From: Rhodoferax sp.
GTDB lineage: Bacteria > Pseudomonadota > Gammaproteobacteria > Burkholderiales > Burkholderiaceae_C
NCBI RefSeq assembly: GCF_018780565.1
Contig: NZ_JADMJN010000007.1
Span: 113,645 to 177,644 of the forward strand
Reading direction: 5' to 3'
Length of the DNA: 64,000 nucleotides
Part shown: positions 37,978 to 47,067 of the stretch, piece after piece
Position numbering within the stretch: the stretch's first letter is position 1
Layout: each line of letters opens with the position of its first letter
Position numbers and translations under genes: made by a program
Notes under the pieces: generated by a model
Told to the model about the DNA's origin: nothing
Databases searched by the model: none
The model's input: the letters and a program-made list of their open reading frames with translations, nothing else

Positions 37978-40419
37978 TTGGCCAGACTAAACGTACAAAG
38001 CGAACGCGTACAACGCCTCATCGACGAGCGCGTGGTTCCGCTCTTCTTTGCCTACGGAAGCATTGCTGCCTTGACCAAGGCGCTCAATGCCGCGCTTCAA
38101 ACCGCTGGTATTGCGGGCACACTACATCCCAATCGTCTCCACACCCTGCTGTCCAACGACTTGTCGAGGGGAGTAAACGATGCCACCATCGAGCTGACAG
38201 AACAAGCCGCAGAGTTTGCGCTGACCCAAGATGGATCAATCCTGAAGCGCGCCTCCAAAGCAATGGAGGATTTGCAACGCGAGGCTTCTCGGTTGCATTT
38301 GTTCGCTGGTGCCACAGGAAATGAAGCAGGGGAACGTATGGGCCTCCCAGCCGCCGTGGCAATAAGACTGCTGCCTGGCAACACTGAAACACCGCCCCTC
38401 CGTGGCTCGACAGCTATGTCAGCCGAAGAAATTCCGGATCACCGGCAACTGCCGCCTGACTGGAGCTACCAAGACACGGCCGTAGCCCGCTGTATAGAAG
38501 CTTTTGGCAAGCGACCCAACGGTCGAATTGGGTTGATTCTGCCAACCGGCGCAGGCAAAACACGAACTGCATTGCGCATCGTGTTGACAATGCTTGAGAA
38601 GTCCCGCGATCCGAAAGCCCCGGTTTACTGGGTCACTCACCGGCGCAACCTACGCGAGCAGGCCTACCGAGAACTGCAGAAACTCATCGCGGAAGGACAT
38701 GAACAAATCACCGCTGAACGACTAACCGAACTCGCCAATCGAATCAAGTTCGTGATGGTTGGAAATCTGACACCCCTGCTTGAAGGGGCTGCCGTCAAAC
38801 CTACGTTAATCGTAGTCGATGAGGCCCATCACGCTGCGGCCCCTTCATACGGGCCTGTGTTTGCAAATCCATGGAGCGCCCCAGTTCTACTGCTGACTGC
38901 TACGCCAAACCGCAGTGACAGTCTGCCAATCGGCATCGACGAAATCGCTTTTACCATCACCTATCGTGAACTGGCCGAACGACGAGCAGTACTTACACCA
39001 AAATTCCTTGACCTGCCTGTCGAGAATTTTGATTGGTCGTCTGAAGCGGTCGATGACCTGGCTGACTACATCATTGATCGCACCACCTCAGAATTCACCA
39101 AGGTGCTGGTACTCGCACCTCGTGTCGACCGTGTGGAAGAGTTCTACCGCGCGCTTATGGATCGCTTGCCAGACGATCATCCATTGGAGGTCGAAGACCT
39201 CGGCTACGTGCACGGCACAGGTAATTCCTTGAGCGTTGGCAACGAGGATTTTCTTGCTCGCTTCAGCAACAAACCACGTGCCATACTCGTCTCAGCACAA
39301 CTCCTGCTTGAAGGATTCGACGATCCCGGCATCAACACTGTGGTGTTGACCTATCCGTCGACCAGCGTAATCCGCCTCATGCAAGCAGCGGGCCGCTGCG
39401 TTCGCTACGCACCAGACAAGCGAGCGGCATATGTGGTGCAAGCACGGAATGACAGCCTCGCATATCACTTCGATCAGCGATGGCTATATCAGGAGATCGA
39501 CGACTTTCTTCGTCCTCAACTAAAAGACATTGAGTACGGCAGCGCTGTCATCCTTAAAGAAGCCGTGACCGCTCTGATGCACGATCACAACGTCGATACG
39601 GGCGTCATTCAACGCCTACTCTATCGCCTCGATGCGATCGCGCCCGGCGAAACATGCCGCTTGTTCCTCTATGGTCTCCCCTATTTCGGAGCCAAAGACA
39701 GTTTTGATCGTGACGCACGATGGGGTGCCACGCTCGAAACACCTGAAACATCGATGATGTTGCGCACCCTCTTCAATGGCTTCTGTGCACTCGGTGCGGA
39801 CCTATCCGATCCATCCGACTACCTTGTACGTCATGGTGCCACGCATGGCGTCGCGAGAAATGTAGCTACTGGAAGCCAGTGGCTAGAGATGATGGGGCTC
39901 CTCACAGCAAGCTACTTCGCTAAGCGTGAAGTGCATGGCCCGGCGTCAATCGATACTACGGAGAGTCGCCCGTACCGTCCGAATGGTGCCACGACATGGC
40001 TGAAGTACGTATCACTCACCTTCCGACCGGCCGTGCCAGCCGCTCTCTCAGCATTCCTCGGCGATTGCCACAACGCCGCTCAAATTGAAGCGCTATACCT
40101 TACGCGACCGGCAGACCATGCAGCGGTCGTAAAGGTGCCGTTACCCCTCGGCGGTTCGGAGGCATTTTTGCTCGACGATGCAGGGAAGGTCGAATTGGAC
40201 ATAGCAACCTCGTTATTGCGAACGAAACTGACCGAAGTAGCGCCACAAGATCAGTTTGGTGCTCTCGCCGCCTTCATGGCAGGAGCGCCATATCGGGCCT
40301 TACCAATGCGGCTGCTATTACGAACAGAGTTTCTGGTGGGTACCGCTGATCGAGCACAGCGAGTCCTGACTCTGCTTGAACCAATGATTCACGAACCGAA
40401 AGAAGTCACCCATGATTAA
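37978..40419 (+). CDS. SF2 DEAD/DEAH-box helicase of a defence cassette
   Basis: The protein has 813 residues and a TTG start 8 bases after GGAG. The two RecA-like domains span about 160-500: Walker A PTGAGKTR at 189-196, DEAHH at 281-285, TATPNR from 308, and motif VI QAAGRCVRY at 469-477. This resembles restriction-type and Rad25-like helicases. The N-terminal 150 residues and the C-terminal 300 match nothing I know; no nuclease motif is visible. Its last 8 bases overlap the ParB-like gene. First gene of a plus-strand cassette facing dndBCDE. It may translocate on DNA to drive the nucleases downstream. Confidence 0.85.
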   Translation: MARLNVQSERVQRLIDERVVPLFFAYGSIAALTKALNAALQTAGIAGTLHPNRLHTLLSNDLSRGVNDATIELTEQAAEFALTQDGSILKRASKAMEDLQREASRLHLFAGATGNEAGERMGLPAAVAIRLLPGNTETPPLRGSTAMSAEEIPDHRQLPPDWSYQDTAVARCIEAFGKRPNGRIGLILPTGAGKTRTALRIVLTMLEKSRDPKAPVYWVTHRRNLREQAYRELQKLIAEGHEQITAERLTELANRIKFVMVGNLTPLLEGAAVKPTLIVVDEAHHAAAPSYGPVFANPWSAPVLLLTATPNRSDSLPIGIDEIAFTITYRELAERRAVLTPKFLDLPVENFDWSSEAVDDLADYIIDRTTSEFTKVLVLAPRVDRVEEFYRALMDRLPDDHPLEVEDLGYVHGTGNSLSVGNEDFLARFSNKPRAILVSAQLLLEGFDDPGINTVVLTYPSTSVIRLMQAAGRCVRYAPDKRAAYVVQARNDSLAYHFDQRWLYQEIDDFLRPQLKDIEYGSAVILKEAVTALMHDHNVDTGVIQRLLYRLDAIAPGETCRLFLYGLPYFGAKDSFDRDARWGATLETPETSMMLRTLFNGFCALGADLSDPSDYLVRHGATHGVARNVATGSQWLEMMGLLTASYFAKREVHGPASIDTTESRPYRPNGATTWLKYVSLTFRPAVPAALSAFLGDCHNAAQIEALYLTRPADHAAVVKVPLPLGGSEAFLLDDAGKVELDIATSLLRTKLTEVAPQDQFGALAAFMAGAPYRALPMRLLLRTEFLVGTADRAQRVLTLLEPMIHEPKEVTHD

Positions 40420-41683
40420 AAAAATGACCCCAATCAGCGAACTCAGCGACGCAACCAACGTCTCTTTCGACAAAATCCATCTGGACCCAAACAATCCACG
40501 CATAGCACCGGAGAATCCTCCCGGCTACAACGAGCCGGACCTGCTATTCACCGACGACCTTCAAGGTGCGCTTGAGGCACGAGTCCGTGCCGTCTACAAC
40601 GTCGCGGACCTGGAAGAGTCCATTCTCGCGCACGGCTGGGTTCCCATCGACTCGATCATTGTTTGGGAACACCCCAAGAGGCCGGGGCACTACGTTGTCG
40701 TGGAGGGAAATACCCGGACAGTCGCACTGCGCTCACTTCGTGGCGAGCGAATGGAGCGCGAACGCAAGAAGCTCGAAAAGTTGAAGAAGTCCCCTTCGGG
40801 GTTCGAAGAAGATTTGCGTGTACAGCAAGAAACAGTAGACAGACTTGAGGAAATTACAAAACAGACCGATATGTTGCGGGTGTTCCCTGTTGCTGCAAAG
40901 TCAGTTGAGGAACTGCAATCGGTCTTGCCTCGTTTACTCGGCGTTCGCCACATCAGTCATGCACAGGAATGGAAGCCTTACGCAACCAACCTCTATATTC
41001 TTTCCCTCTACGAGCGTCTATTCCGGGATCGGCACGGCAAGAAAGTAGCTCTTCGTCTTGAAGATGACTTGGTTAACCACGTCGCATCAATGGTATCCCT
41101 TCGGATACCACAAACCCGGAGAAATATCCAAGCCGCTTCCGCCTTCACGCACTTCAAACGTGATTTCGATGACCGTGTTCCCGAAGGGGAGCCGTTAACC
41201 AAAGAAGATCACTACTTCTTCGAGATCATCTTCGAAAAGCCTTTTCTGCGAGATCAGTTCAAAGTCAAGCAAGACTCCTTACGCCTTCCCAAAGAGTCTG
41301 AGGAAGTCTTATTCAATTGGTCATTTGCAAAGCCGCGAAATGGCAAGGGCGATGACAACGAGAACATCTTCTACAAAGCCGAAAGTCTCCGCCTCTGGAA
41401 TGACATGGCGAGGTACGACGCTAAGTCCCAAACCAACTTTGCCAAGCAACTGGACGTCGAGGCCCCTGAGACAGCTCGACCAATCCGAGTGACCGAGGCC
41501 GAATTCTTGCAGCACAAAACTCAGCGCACACCAATTGATGTTCTGACTTCACTTCTGAAAGCGCTGCATGAACTCAAGGTCGACACACTTATCTCCCAAC
41601 AGGAGCATCTGGCGCCAATTCTTGATTCAGCTTCGCAACTAATCGGCAGGTATCAACGAATGATGAAAGCGGTTGCGGAGTAA
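40412..41683 (+). CDS. ParB/Srx-fold protein of the defence cassette
   Basis: The protein has 423 residues. The N-terminal ParB-like domain spans about 15-115: VSFDKIHLDPNNPRIAP, DLEESILAHGWVPIDSIIV and the ParB box VVEGNTRTVALRSL. A charged helical linker (about 115-150, RKKLEKLKKSPSGFEED) and an alpha-rich C-terminus follow. No partition partner (ParA) is adjacent and it is coupled to the helicase, so chromosome-partition function is unlikely. ParB-fold proteins bind CTP/ATP and DNA, and some have nuclease activity; DndB belongs to the same broad fold. Function in this cassette is inferred. Confidence 0.75.
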   Translation: MIKKMTPISELSDATNVSFDKIHLDPNNPRIAPENPPGYNEPDLLFTDDLQGALEARVRAVYNVADLEESILAHGWVPIDSIIVWEHPKRPGHYVVVEGNTRTVALRSLRGERMERERKKLEKLKKSPSGFEEDLRVQQETVDRLEEITKQTDMLRVFPVAAKSVEELQSVLPRLLGVRHISHAQEWKPYATNLYILSLYERLFRDRHGKKVALRLEDDLVNHVASMVSLRIPQTRRNIQAASAFTHFKRDFDDRVPEGEPLTKEDHYFFEIIFEKPFLRDQFKVKQDSLRLPKESEEVLFNWSFAKPRNGKGDDNENIFYKAESLRLWNDMARYDAKSQTNFAKQLDVEAPETARPIRVTEAEFLQHKTQRTPIDVLTSLLKALHELKVDTLISQQEHLAPILDSASQLIGRYQRMMKAVAE

Positions 41684-41837
41684 CTGAAAATACCATATCC
41701 GACGGAATACATATTTGCAAGATTCGACTATTGCACCGAAGTTGAAAGAAAGTAAGCGGCATGCTGCTCAGTGGTACGCGCTTCACGGATGGGTATAACC
41801 CGACGAGCGGCACTCAACGGCCTCCGATCAAACCGAC

Positions 41838-42680
41838 ATGTCATCACAAGAGAGCACAGTCAATATGACAATCATCGAAGCGATCAAGACAGTAATGCTT
41901 GAGGCGAAGCAGCCTCTCACTGCACGCGAGGCCTATGCTGCGATTGTCGCAAAGTCGCTGTATGTCTTTCACGCAAAGGATCCGCAGCATGTCGTGTTAA
42001 TGCAGATTCGCCGACATTGTTTCGGCATCGATTTTCCAAGTGCGTCGTCCACGAAGCACTTCGAGCTCAATGGCGATAATCGCTTCTTTCCGTTACCCGT
42101 AGAATGCCGTACAAAGCGAGTGACACGAAACAGATCGGGCTCCAAAGTGGCGACCACGGTCGAAGCAGAAGTCGAACCCGTAAACTCTCTAACCAGTGTC
42201 GAGAAGGGTCTATGGATACTCCATAGCCAGTACTTGGACATATTCCGGAAACACATGCTGAGTGAGTTAAAAAAACTCACTCCATCCGGCTTTGAAGAGT
42301 TCTCCCGCGACCTGCTAGCCGCATACGGCTTTGAAGATACTCGTGTAACCAGAGTTTCGCGCGATGGCGGAATTGATGGGCACGGGAAGCTCAAAGTCGG
42401 CCTTGCGCATCTGAACGTCGCATTTCAATGTAAAAAATGGGGCAAAGGAAACATCCAACGCCCGGAGATAGATAAATTTCGCGGAGCTAGTCAAGGCGCA
42501 TACGAACAGGGAATTTTCTTTACGACGACGTCGTTCTCTGAGGGTGCCATTGCTGCGTCTATACAGCGAGGAGCAATACCAATCATCCTCATCGATGGAA
42601 ATGCCATCGTGAATCTTATGGTTGAACGAAAATTTCGCGTTGAATCCAATGTAATGGAAATTCCCGCCTTCGCACTTTGA
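41838..42680 (+). CDS. HARE-HTH + Mrr-type restriction endonuclease
   Basis: The protein has 280 residues (an ATG nine codons in is an alternative start). The N-terminal HARE-HTH-like winged helix spans about 10-85 (TIIEAIKTVMLEAKQPLTAR). A linker is followed by the Mrr catalytic domain at about 145-265, with FEEFSRDLLAAYGF, the metal Asp in DGGIDGHG (D180) and the Q-x-K pair QCKK at 197-200. This is the D-QxK form of the PD-(D/E)xK fold used by type IV enzymes that cut modified DNA. It follows the ParB-like gene by 154 bases and is probably in the same defence cassette. Confidence 0.88.
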   Translation: MSSQESTVNMTIIEAIKTVMLEAKQPLTAREAYAAIVAKSLYVFHAKDPQHVVLMQIRRHCFGIDFPSASSTKHFELNGDNRFFPLPVECRTKRVTRNRSGSKVATTVEAEVEPVNSLTSVEKGLWILHSQYLDIFRKHMLSELKKLTPSGFEEFSRDLLAAYGFEDTRVTRVSRDGGIDGHGKLKVGLAHLNVAFQCKKWGKGNIQRPEIDKFRGASQGAYEQGIFFTTTSFSEGAIAASIQRGAIPIILIDGNAIVNLMVERKFRVESNVMEIPAFAL

Positions 42681-42699
42681 ATTCGCACCGTAGATAAAT

Positions 42700-43506
42700 A
42701 TGAAACTACTGAAATTTCAACCGATCACAACTGGGGAGTTGCTGTTCCAATTTATTTTACGAGAACTTTATCAAACGCGCAGTTTGATCGAAATTCAAAG
42801 CTTGAGTATTTTGGCAATTGGGGGGCGTACAGACTTCTTCGCTGAATACTTTCTTGGTATCAGCGCAATGAACACTCTAACGCGGTGTATCAAGAAGTCA
42901 GAGCGGGTACGAAGCATGGAAGACGAAGCTTATCGCCACCCTCTCATGGTCTCCTATATTCAGCAATCACTCGGAATGGCCAGACAGGGAGATGATGTAA
43001 TTGATCAACTCGCCAGACTATCGTTGCAAGCGGCAGCTGACTCGAAGCGACCCATCAAGGACTCCGTAAAGAAGACGATACGGAACGGTCTGAATGAGCT
43101 GCCCTGTTACCTCTGCGGTGGAATGTGTCAACGCAATGCTGACGATGAAAAAGAGGGGCTCGAGTACGAACATATCTGGCCCTCCAGTTTCGGTGGCAAT
43201 AGTGTCATAGATAACTTATTGCCTGCTTGCTGGGCATGTAACAAGGCAAAAGACGACATGCTTCTATGGCACACGGGACATCTATTTTCATTCGTCCTTA
43301 AACCAGATCCCTCGCAGGAGGAGCTTAAATCGATCTCTAGAAGGGAGAAGATTGCGAATCATCTGCGGAGGATATTTGACAAGGCATGTGAGGATCGGAT
43401 ATCCCTAAAGACCGCCTCCACTATTGTCGGCCCTGCGGATATGAGTGCAATCTACGCGATTGACCCGACTGATGCGATAGATTTTCAAAACTTTGAATTT
43501 AGGTGA
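42700..43506 (+). CDS. HNH endonuclease of the defence cassette
   Basis: The protein has 268 residues. The HNH zinc-finger nuclease lies at about 135-185: CYLCGG (Cys136, 139), YEHIWPSSFGG with the catalytic EH at 157-158, VIDNLLPACWACNKAK with Cys177 and 180 and Asn181. The helical N-terminal 130 residues are unrecognised. Its stop overlaps the next gene (GTGA), so it is coupled to the DGQHR protein. AT-rich codon use differs from the trb genes nearby. Target DNA is unknown. Confidence 0.86.
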   Translation: MKLLKFQPITTGELLFQFILRELYQTRSLIEIQSLSILAIGGRTDFFAEYFLGISAMNTLTRCIKKSERVRSMEDEAYRHPLMVSYIQQSLGMARQGDDVIDQLARLSLQAAADSKRPIKDSVKKTIRNGLNELPCYLCGGMCQRNADDEKEGLEYEHIWPSSFGGNSVIDNLLPACWACNKAKDDMLLWHTGHLFSFVLKPDPSQEELKSISRREKIANHLRRIFDKACEDRISLKTASTIVGPADMSAIYAIDPTDAIDFQNFEFR

Positions 43507-44639
43507 TCTCAATGGAATACCCCTGCATAGCATTCTCACAGCGTCCCAATGACGCAACAGCACCCAAATTTTGCATTTTTCAAGCTCCTGCCGGAGAAAT
43601 TCAAAGCTGGACAACAATCCCAACGCTCTCCCCTGAAGATTCTGGCGGGGTACAGAGAGCAAAAAATGATTTCAAAGTCAAGTCTATCTTCAAGTTTCTA
43701 CAGGAGGATGCGAGAAACACCATTCCGACGGCAATAGTAATTACTCTCGCGGCAGGAGCCTATCAATTGGATATCCCTGCGGGGTCAACGGGTGCGGGCA
43801 AGATCATTCTCGATCCTGCCAACAAGGCTTCCGCATTTGTGGTGGACGGACAGCATCGACTTTATGGTTTGAATTTGTTTAACGCAGCCACCGCCGTACC
43901 CATCGTTGCAATCCTGGATGCAACGAACGAGGAAAAGGCGTTTCAATTTATTGTCATTAACAATAAGGTTTCAAAGGTTGCGACTGACCATATTCGAGCG
44001 CTTTCAATCAATTTCACCGACCCCGGCGGCAATCAGGATCTAGAAAATAGACTAAGATCCGCCCGATTGTCATTGAGCCGCAACGTGGGGTACGTCGGAT
44101 TGGCAGATGAAACCGCTGATAGCCCATTTATGGGGATGGTTGCCCTCCCGGGCAAACCAGCCGCTGAAATTAGAGTAGTTGTACCGGCTGCAATTGAATC
44201 CGGCATCGCGTATATTCAATCTAAGAAGTTTCGTCAGCTTGCGGACGATGAGTCCTCTTACGAATTTTTCATGGCCATATGGTCTACCATAAAATCGTCA
44301 TGGCCGAATGCGTTTTCGAAGGATAGCAAACTGCTAAGTAAAGTTGGTTTGGCAACAATGACACGTTACGTCACTGACGCTATTGATTTTCTTGCTACAT
44401 ACAGTGATCAGCAAGTTAATATTTCCAACGCAGACGACGTATCCAAAGCCGTGGAGCGTATTCTTTCATTGCAAAGCGCTGACTTCTGGTTATGCGAATG
44501 GACAATGGCAATCTCCGACACTAAGGGTGTCCGAGACGAGATCGAAAGCGCATTGAAAAGTATCCAACAAAACATGCGCGACAAGGAGTCTTGGTCCAGC
44601 GAGGTCCGCCTCGTCAAATCAAAAGGGGGAGGCATTTAG
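43503..44639 (+). CDS. DGQHR-domain protein (second DndB-like ATPase)
   Basis: The protein has 378 residues from a GTG overlapping the HNH gene; an ATG three codons later is the alternative. The DGQHR motif is at 115-119 (FVVDGQHRLYGLNLF), followed by VPIVAIL and a helical C-terminus. This places it in the DndB/DGQHR ParB-like group, distant from the DndB encoded on the other strand. Coupling to an HNH nuclease recalls DUF262 (DGQQR) + DUF1524 (HNH) effectors such as GmrSD and SspE. The role as nucleotide-powered sensor of modified DNA is inferred. Confidence 0.82.
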   Translation: MISMEYPCIAFSQRPNDATAPKFCIFQAPAGEIQSWTTIPTLSPEDSGGVQRAKNDFKVKSIFKFLQEDARNTIPTAIVITLAAGAYQLDIPAGSTGAGKIILDPANKASAFVVDGQHRLYGLNLFNAATAVPIVAILDATNEEKAFQFIVINNKVSKVATDHIRALSINFTDPGGNQDLENRLRSARLSLSRNVGYVGLADETADSPFMGMVALPGKPAAEIRVVVPAAIESGIAYIQSKKFRQLADDESSYEFFMAIWSTIKSSWPNAFSKDSKLLSKVGLATMTRYVTDAIDFLATYSDQQVNISNADDVSKAVERILSLQSADFWLCEWTMAISDTKGVRDEIESALKSIQQNMRDKESWSSEVRLVKSKGGGI

Positions 44640-44701
44640 ACGAAGCGCTGGTTCAGCCGTGCACTAACCATCAACCTACTCGTGCGCGATCACATAGCAT
44701 A

Positions 44702-45085
44702 TTAGTTGCTGGCAACTCCGAGGGATTCCGCCATTTCAACAAGTAAGTCGTTTTCACGCCTGCTCACAAGGTACGACAGCCCTCTGTGCACGTGCAGCAC
44801 AAAGGTCAGCCGTACAGCCTCTTCGGTGACCCGTTTTCCTTCAGAAAGCAGACGAACAACCAGAAGATTGTGATACAGCGCGTCCTGGCCGCCCGTCAAC
44901 GTGCGCCAGTCGATTTCGATACCACCTCCAAAGCTGAAATTTTCCTCGGGAGGAACCGATGGGTTCGCAAGAGAGATGCACAAGGCGTGGCGACAGATCG
45001 CATTATTGTGCTCAATACCCGTTCTGCGTTTGAGGGTGGCCAACTGGTTCCGAGCGGCTGCGTTTAGTTTTATACGTTCCATCAT
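44702..45085 (-). CDS. dndE: DNA phosphorothioation protein DndE
   Basis: The protein has 127 residues (alternative ATG one codon in). The DndE signature is clear: MERIKLNAAARNQLATLKR, TGIEHNNAICRHALCISL and the small-residue FSFGGGIEIDW. DndE binds nicked DNA and forms the modification complex with DndC and DndD. Its start overlaps the dndD stop by 4 bases. It ends 62 bases from the convergent DGQHR gene. Confidence 0.93.
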   Translation of the reverse strand: MMERIKLNAAARNQLATLKRRTGIEHNNAICRHALCISLANPSVPPEENFSFGGGIEIDWRTLTGGQDALYHNLLVVRLLSEGKRVTEEAVRLTFVLHVHRGLSYLVSRRENDLLVEMAESLGVASN

Positions 45086-47064
45086 GCCACCTCACTCGGT
45101 AATAAAGTATGGATCGACGTGCGCCCAGTCGCGTCGTCAAAGTCGAGTGTGTATTCAGCATTCGTAAATGGCTTGAGCGCCTCATACGCCAGGCCATCGA
45201 CTTCCTGATCCGTTGACAGGACCACGACCTGATGCGACACGGTCGCAAAAAATCGTTTGATAAGTGCAGACCGATGTTGCTGATCAAGGCGCGCCAGGGG
45301 GGTATCGACAACCACTGGAAAGCGACCTTTCCGCTCCTTGATCAATGCGCTGAGCACAGCGATCGCAAGCAATTGCCGCTCACCGGCAGACAGTCGGTCC
45401 ATCGGGAGTTCCTGGTGTTTGCCATCCTCTATGGAAACCCGGTAAGTAATTGGATCAACCAGCACCTTCGCTACCAGGTTGCGTTTGCGTAGAAGATTTC
45501 GAAACTCGGTGGTAATCATTTCTGACAGCCACTGGGCCTTGGATGCCAACAATCGATCCTTGAATACCATTAAAGTTCTTCTCGCGCGACTCGACGCATC
45601 TAAGCTCTTTGACTCCAATGAATGATCTCGGAACTCTGTGCCCAGCCGCTCCTGCGCGGCGTTCAATCTCACGCGCACATGAGTGAGGTGGCTCTGCACC
45701 TCTTCTACACGCTGGGTAATACTGGCCAAAAGGGACTCAGAGGAGGATGCTGATTTCGAACGGTCCTGCAAAGCCTTGAGGATTCCCCCGATCTGTTCTT
45801 CCGCCGGAATCTGCCCGATGTGCTGCTCCGCCCGATCCAGCTCGGCCTGCGTCTTCTGCAACACGTCGAGTTCATTGCGCAAGCGCAGCTTGCCGTCCTG
45901 CAGTTGCCGCTCGATGTCCTTTGGTGCTGCATCTTGCAGCGGAGCACTCCCTGCAGGCCGAACGGCGTTGTAGGCCCGCAAATCGTCGGAAAGCGCCTTA
46001 CGAACGACCTCTATTGCTGATTTCGAGACCGAAGCATTCAGCGCTGAAACTACACGCTGATCCCGTTTTTTTAACTCCAGACCCAGAAGTTTCGAGTTGC
46101 GCACGTGTTGATCCTGATCCCAGGCGCTACGGTACTGCAGCCAAAGCTTGGGGAGCCATGCGATTGGAAGTACTGGATCAGACATTGCTTCGGCCAGGCT
46201 GACACGCGCCGCTTCCGCGTCGCGTTTGCTTGCTACGACGATATTGCGAATGCTCGCCGCCTGTTCGTAAGCAGCAAGTCCCCGGCGCTGTGCATCAGCA
46301 GTGAACTTATCAAGTATCACTTGCGCATGCTCGGCGACGTTTTTTGCGGCGGCCTGTTCCTGGGTCAGCATCTGGAGCTTGTCTTCCAGCTCCTTGACTT
46401 GCGCTTCCCAGGAGCTCACATTGGCACGTGCTTCCTCAAACTCCGATGAAGTATTCTTATTCTTCAGCGCAGCGCGACGCTCAAGCGCTTTTAGATCATT
46501 CCCGAGTGATTCGATACCGCCAATGCCGAGAAATACTTCCGTTGCCCTCTTGAGCAATTCAGGCAGACGCTCTGGGTTCGCCAAGGCCTCAATTTTCTCG
46601 CCATCGAATAGAAAAAGCTGGACCAGTTCGGCAGGAAGGATGGATTCAATGAATTCCTCCCACGACTGTGAGAACTCCAGGTCTTTGCTGCCGCCTTCGT
46701 AGATCGTCAGCTCTTCCCGCAAATCATCAACTTTCCGGTGCCACTCGCGCCGCACGATGAGTTGGCGGCGCGAGCCCCCGATTTCAACGGTCACGCCGAT
46801 TTCAACTACCGCGTTGCCGATGGCATCCTTACGGTGCAAACCGAGCAGCAACTGCTCATATTCGGACCGACGCGAACCGCTGAGGGCTCTATGGCCGTAC
46901 AAGCCAATCTGCAAAGCAGTCAACAGCGTCGTCTTGCCACTACCGTTAAGCGCTTTGACAAGAATGACTGGGCGGGCACCGCTTATGTTCAGATTGAGGA
47001 TTTGCCGCTCGCGAAAGGGGCCGAGGTTCTCAATCGAGATATCTGATATTGTTATTTTTGCCAT
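45082..47064 (-). CDS. dndD: DNA phosphorothioation ATPase DndD
   Basis: SMC/RecN-like ATPase of the phosphorothioation complex, proposed to nick or open DNA for sulfur insertion. The protein has 660 residues. Walker A ALNGSGKTTLLTALQ is at 38-52. A long coiled-coil centre (about 190-520) is broken by PAGSAPLQDA. The ABC signature LSAGERQLLAIAVL and Walker B PVVVDTPLARLD close the C-terminus. It lies 3 bases after dndC and overlaps dndE. Confidence 0.95.
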   Translation of the reverse strand: MAKITISDISIENLGPFRERQILNLNISGARPVILVKALNGSGKTTLLTALQIGLYGHRALSGSRRSEYEQLLLGLHRKDAIGNAVVEIGVTVEIGGSRRQLIVRREWHRKVDDLREELTIYEGGSKDLEFSQSWEEFIESILPAELVQLFLFDGEKIEALANPERLPELLKRATEVFLGIGGIESLGNDLKALERRAALKNKNTSSEFEEARANVSSWEAQVKELEDKLQMLTQEQAAAKNVAEHAQVILDKFTADAQRRGLAAYEQAASIRNIVVASKRDAEAARVSLAEAMSDPVLPIAWLPKLWLQYRSAWDQDQHVRNSKLLGLELKKRDQRVVSALNASVSKSAIEVVRKALSDDLRAYNAVRPAGSAPLQDAAPKDIERQLQDGKLRLRNELDVLQKTQAELDRAEQHIGQIPAEEQIGGILKALQDRSKSASSSESLLASITQRVEEVQSHLTHVRVRLNAAQERLGTEFRDHSLESKSLDASSRARRTLMVFKDRLLASKAQWLSEMITTEFRNLLRKRNLVAKVLVDPITYRVSIEDGKHQELPMDRLSAGERQLLAIAVLSALIKERKGRFPVVVDTPLARLDQQHRSALIKRFFATVSHQVVVLSTDQEVDGLAYEALKPFTNAEYTLDFDDATGRTSIHTLLPSEVA

Positions 47065-47067
47065 GAA

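Noticed and set aside
40412..41683. Plasmid partition system (ParB)
   Set aside because: No ParA gene or parS-like repeats are adjacent and the gene is coupled to a restriction-type helicase.
44640..44701. Possible dndF/G/H remnants between the two convergent operons
   Set aside because: The gap is only 62 bases and no DndF, DndG or DndH motifs occur in any of the neighbouring proteins.
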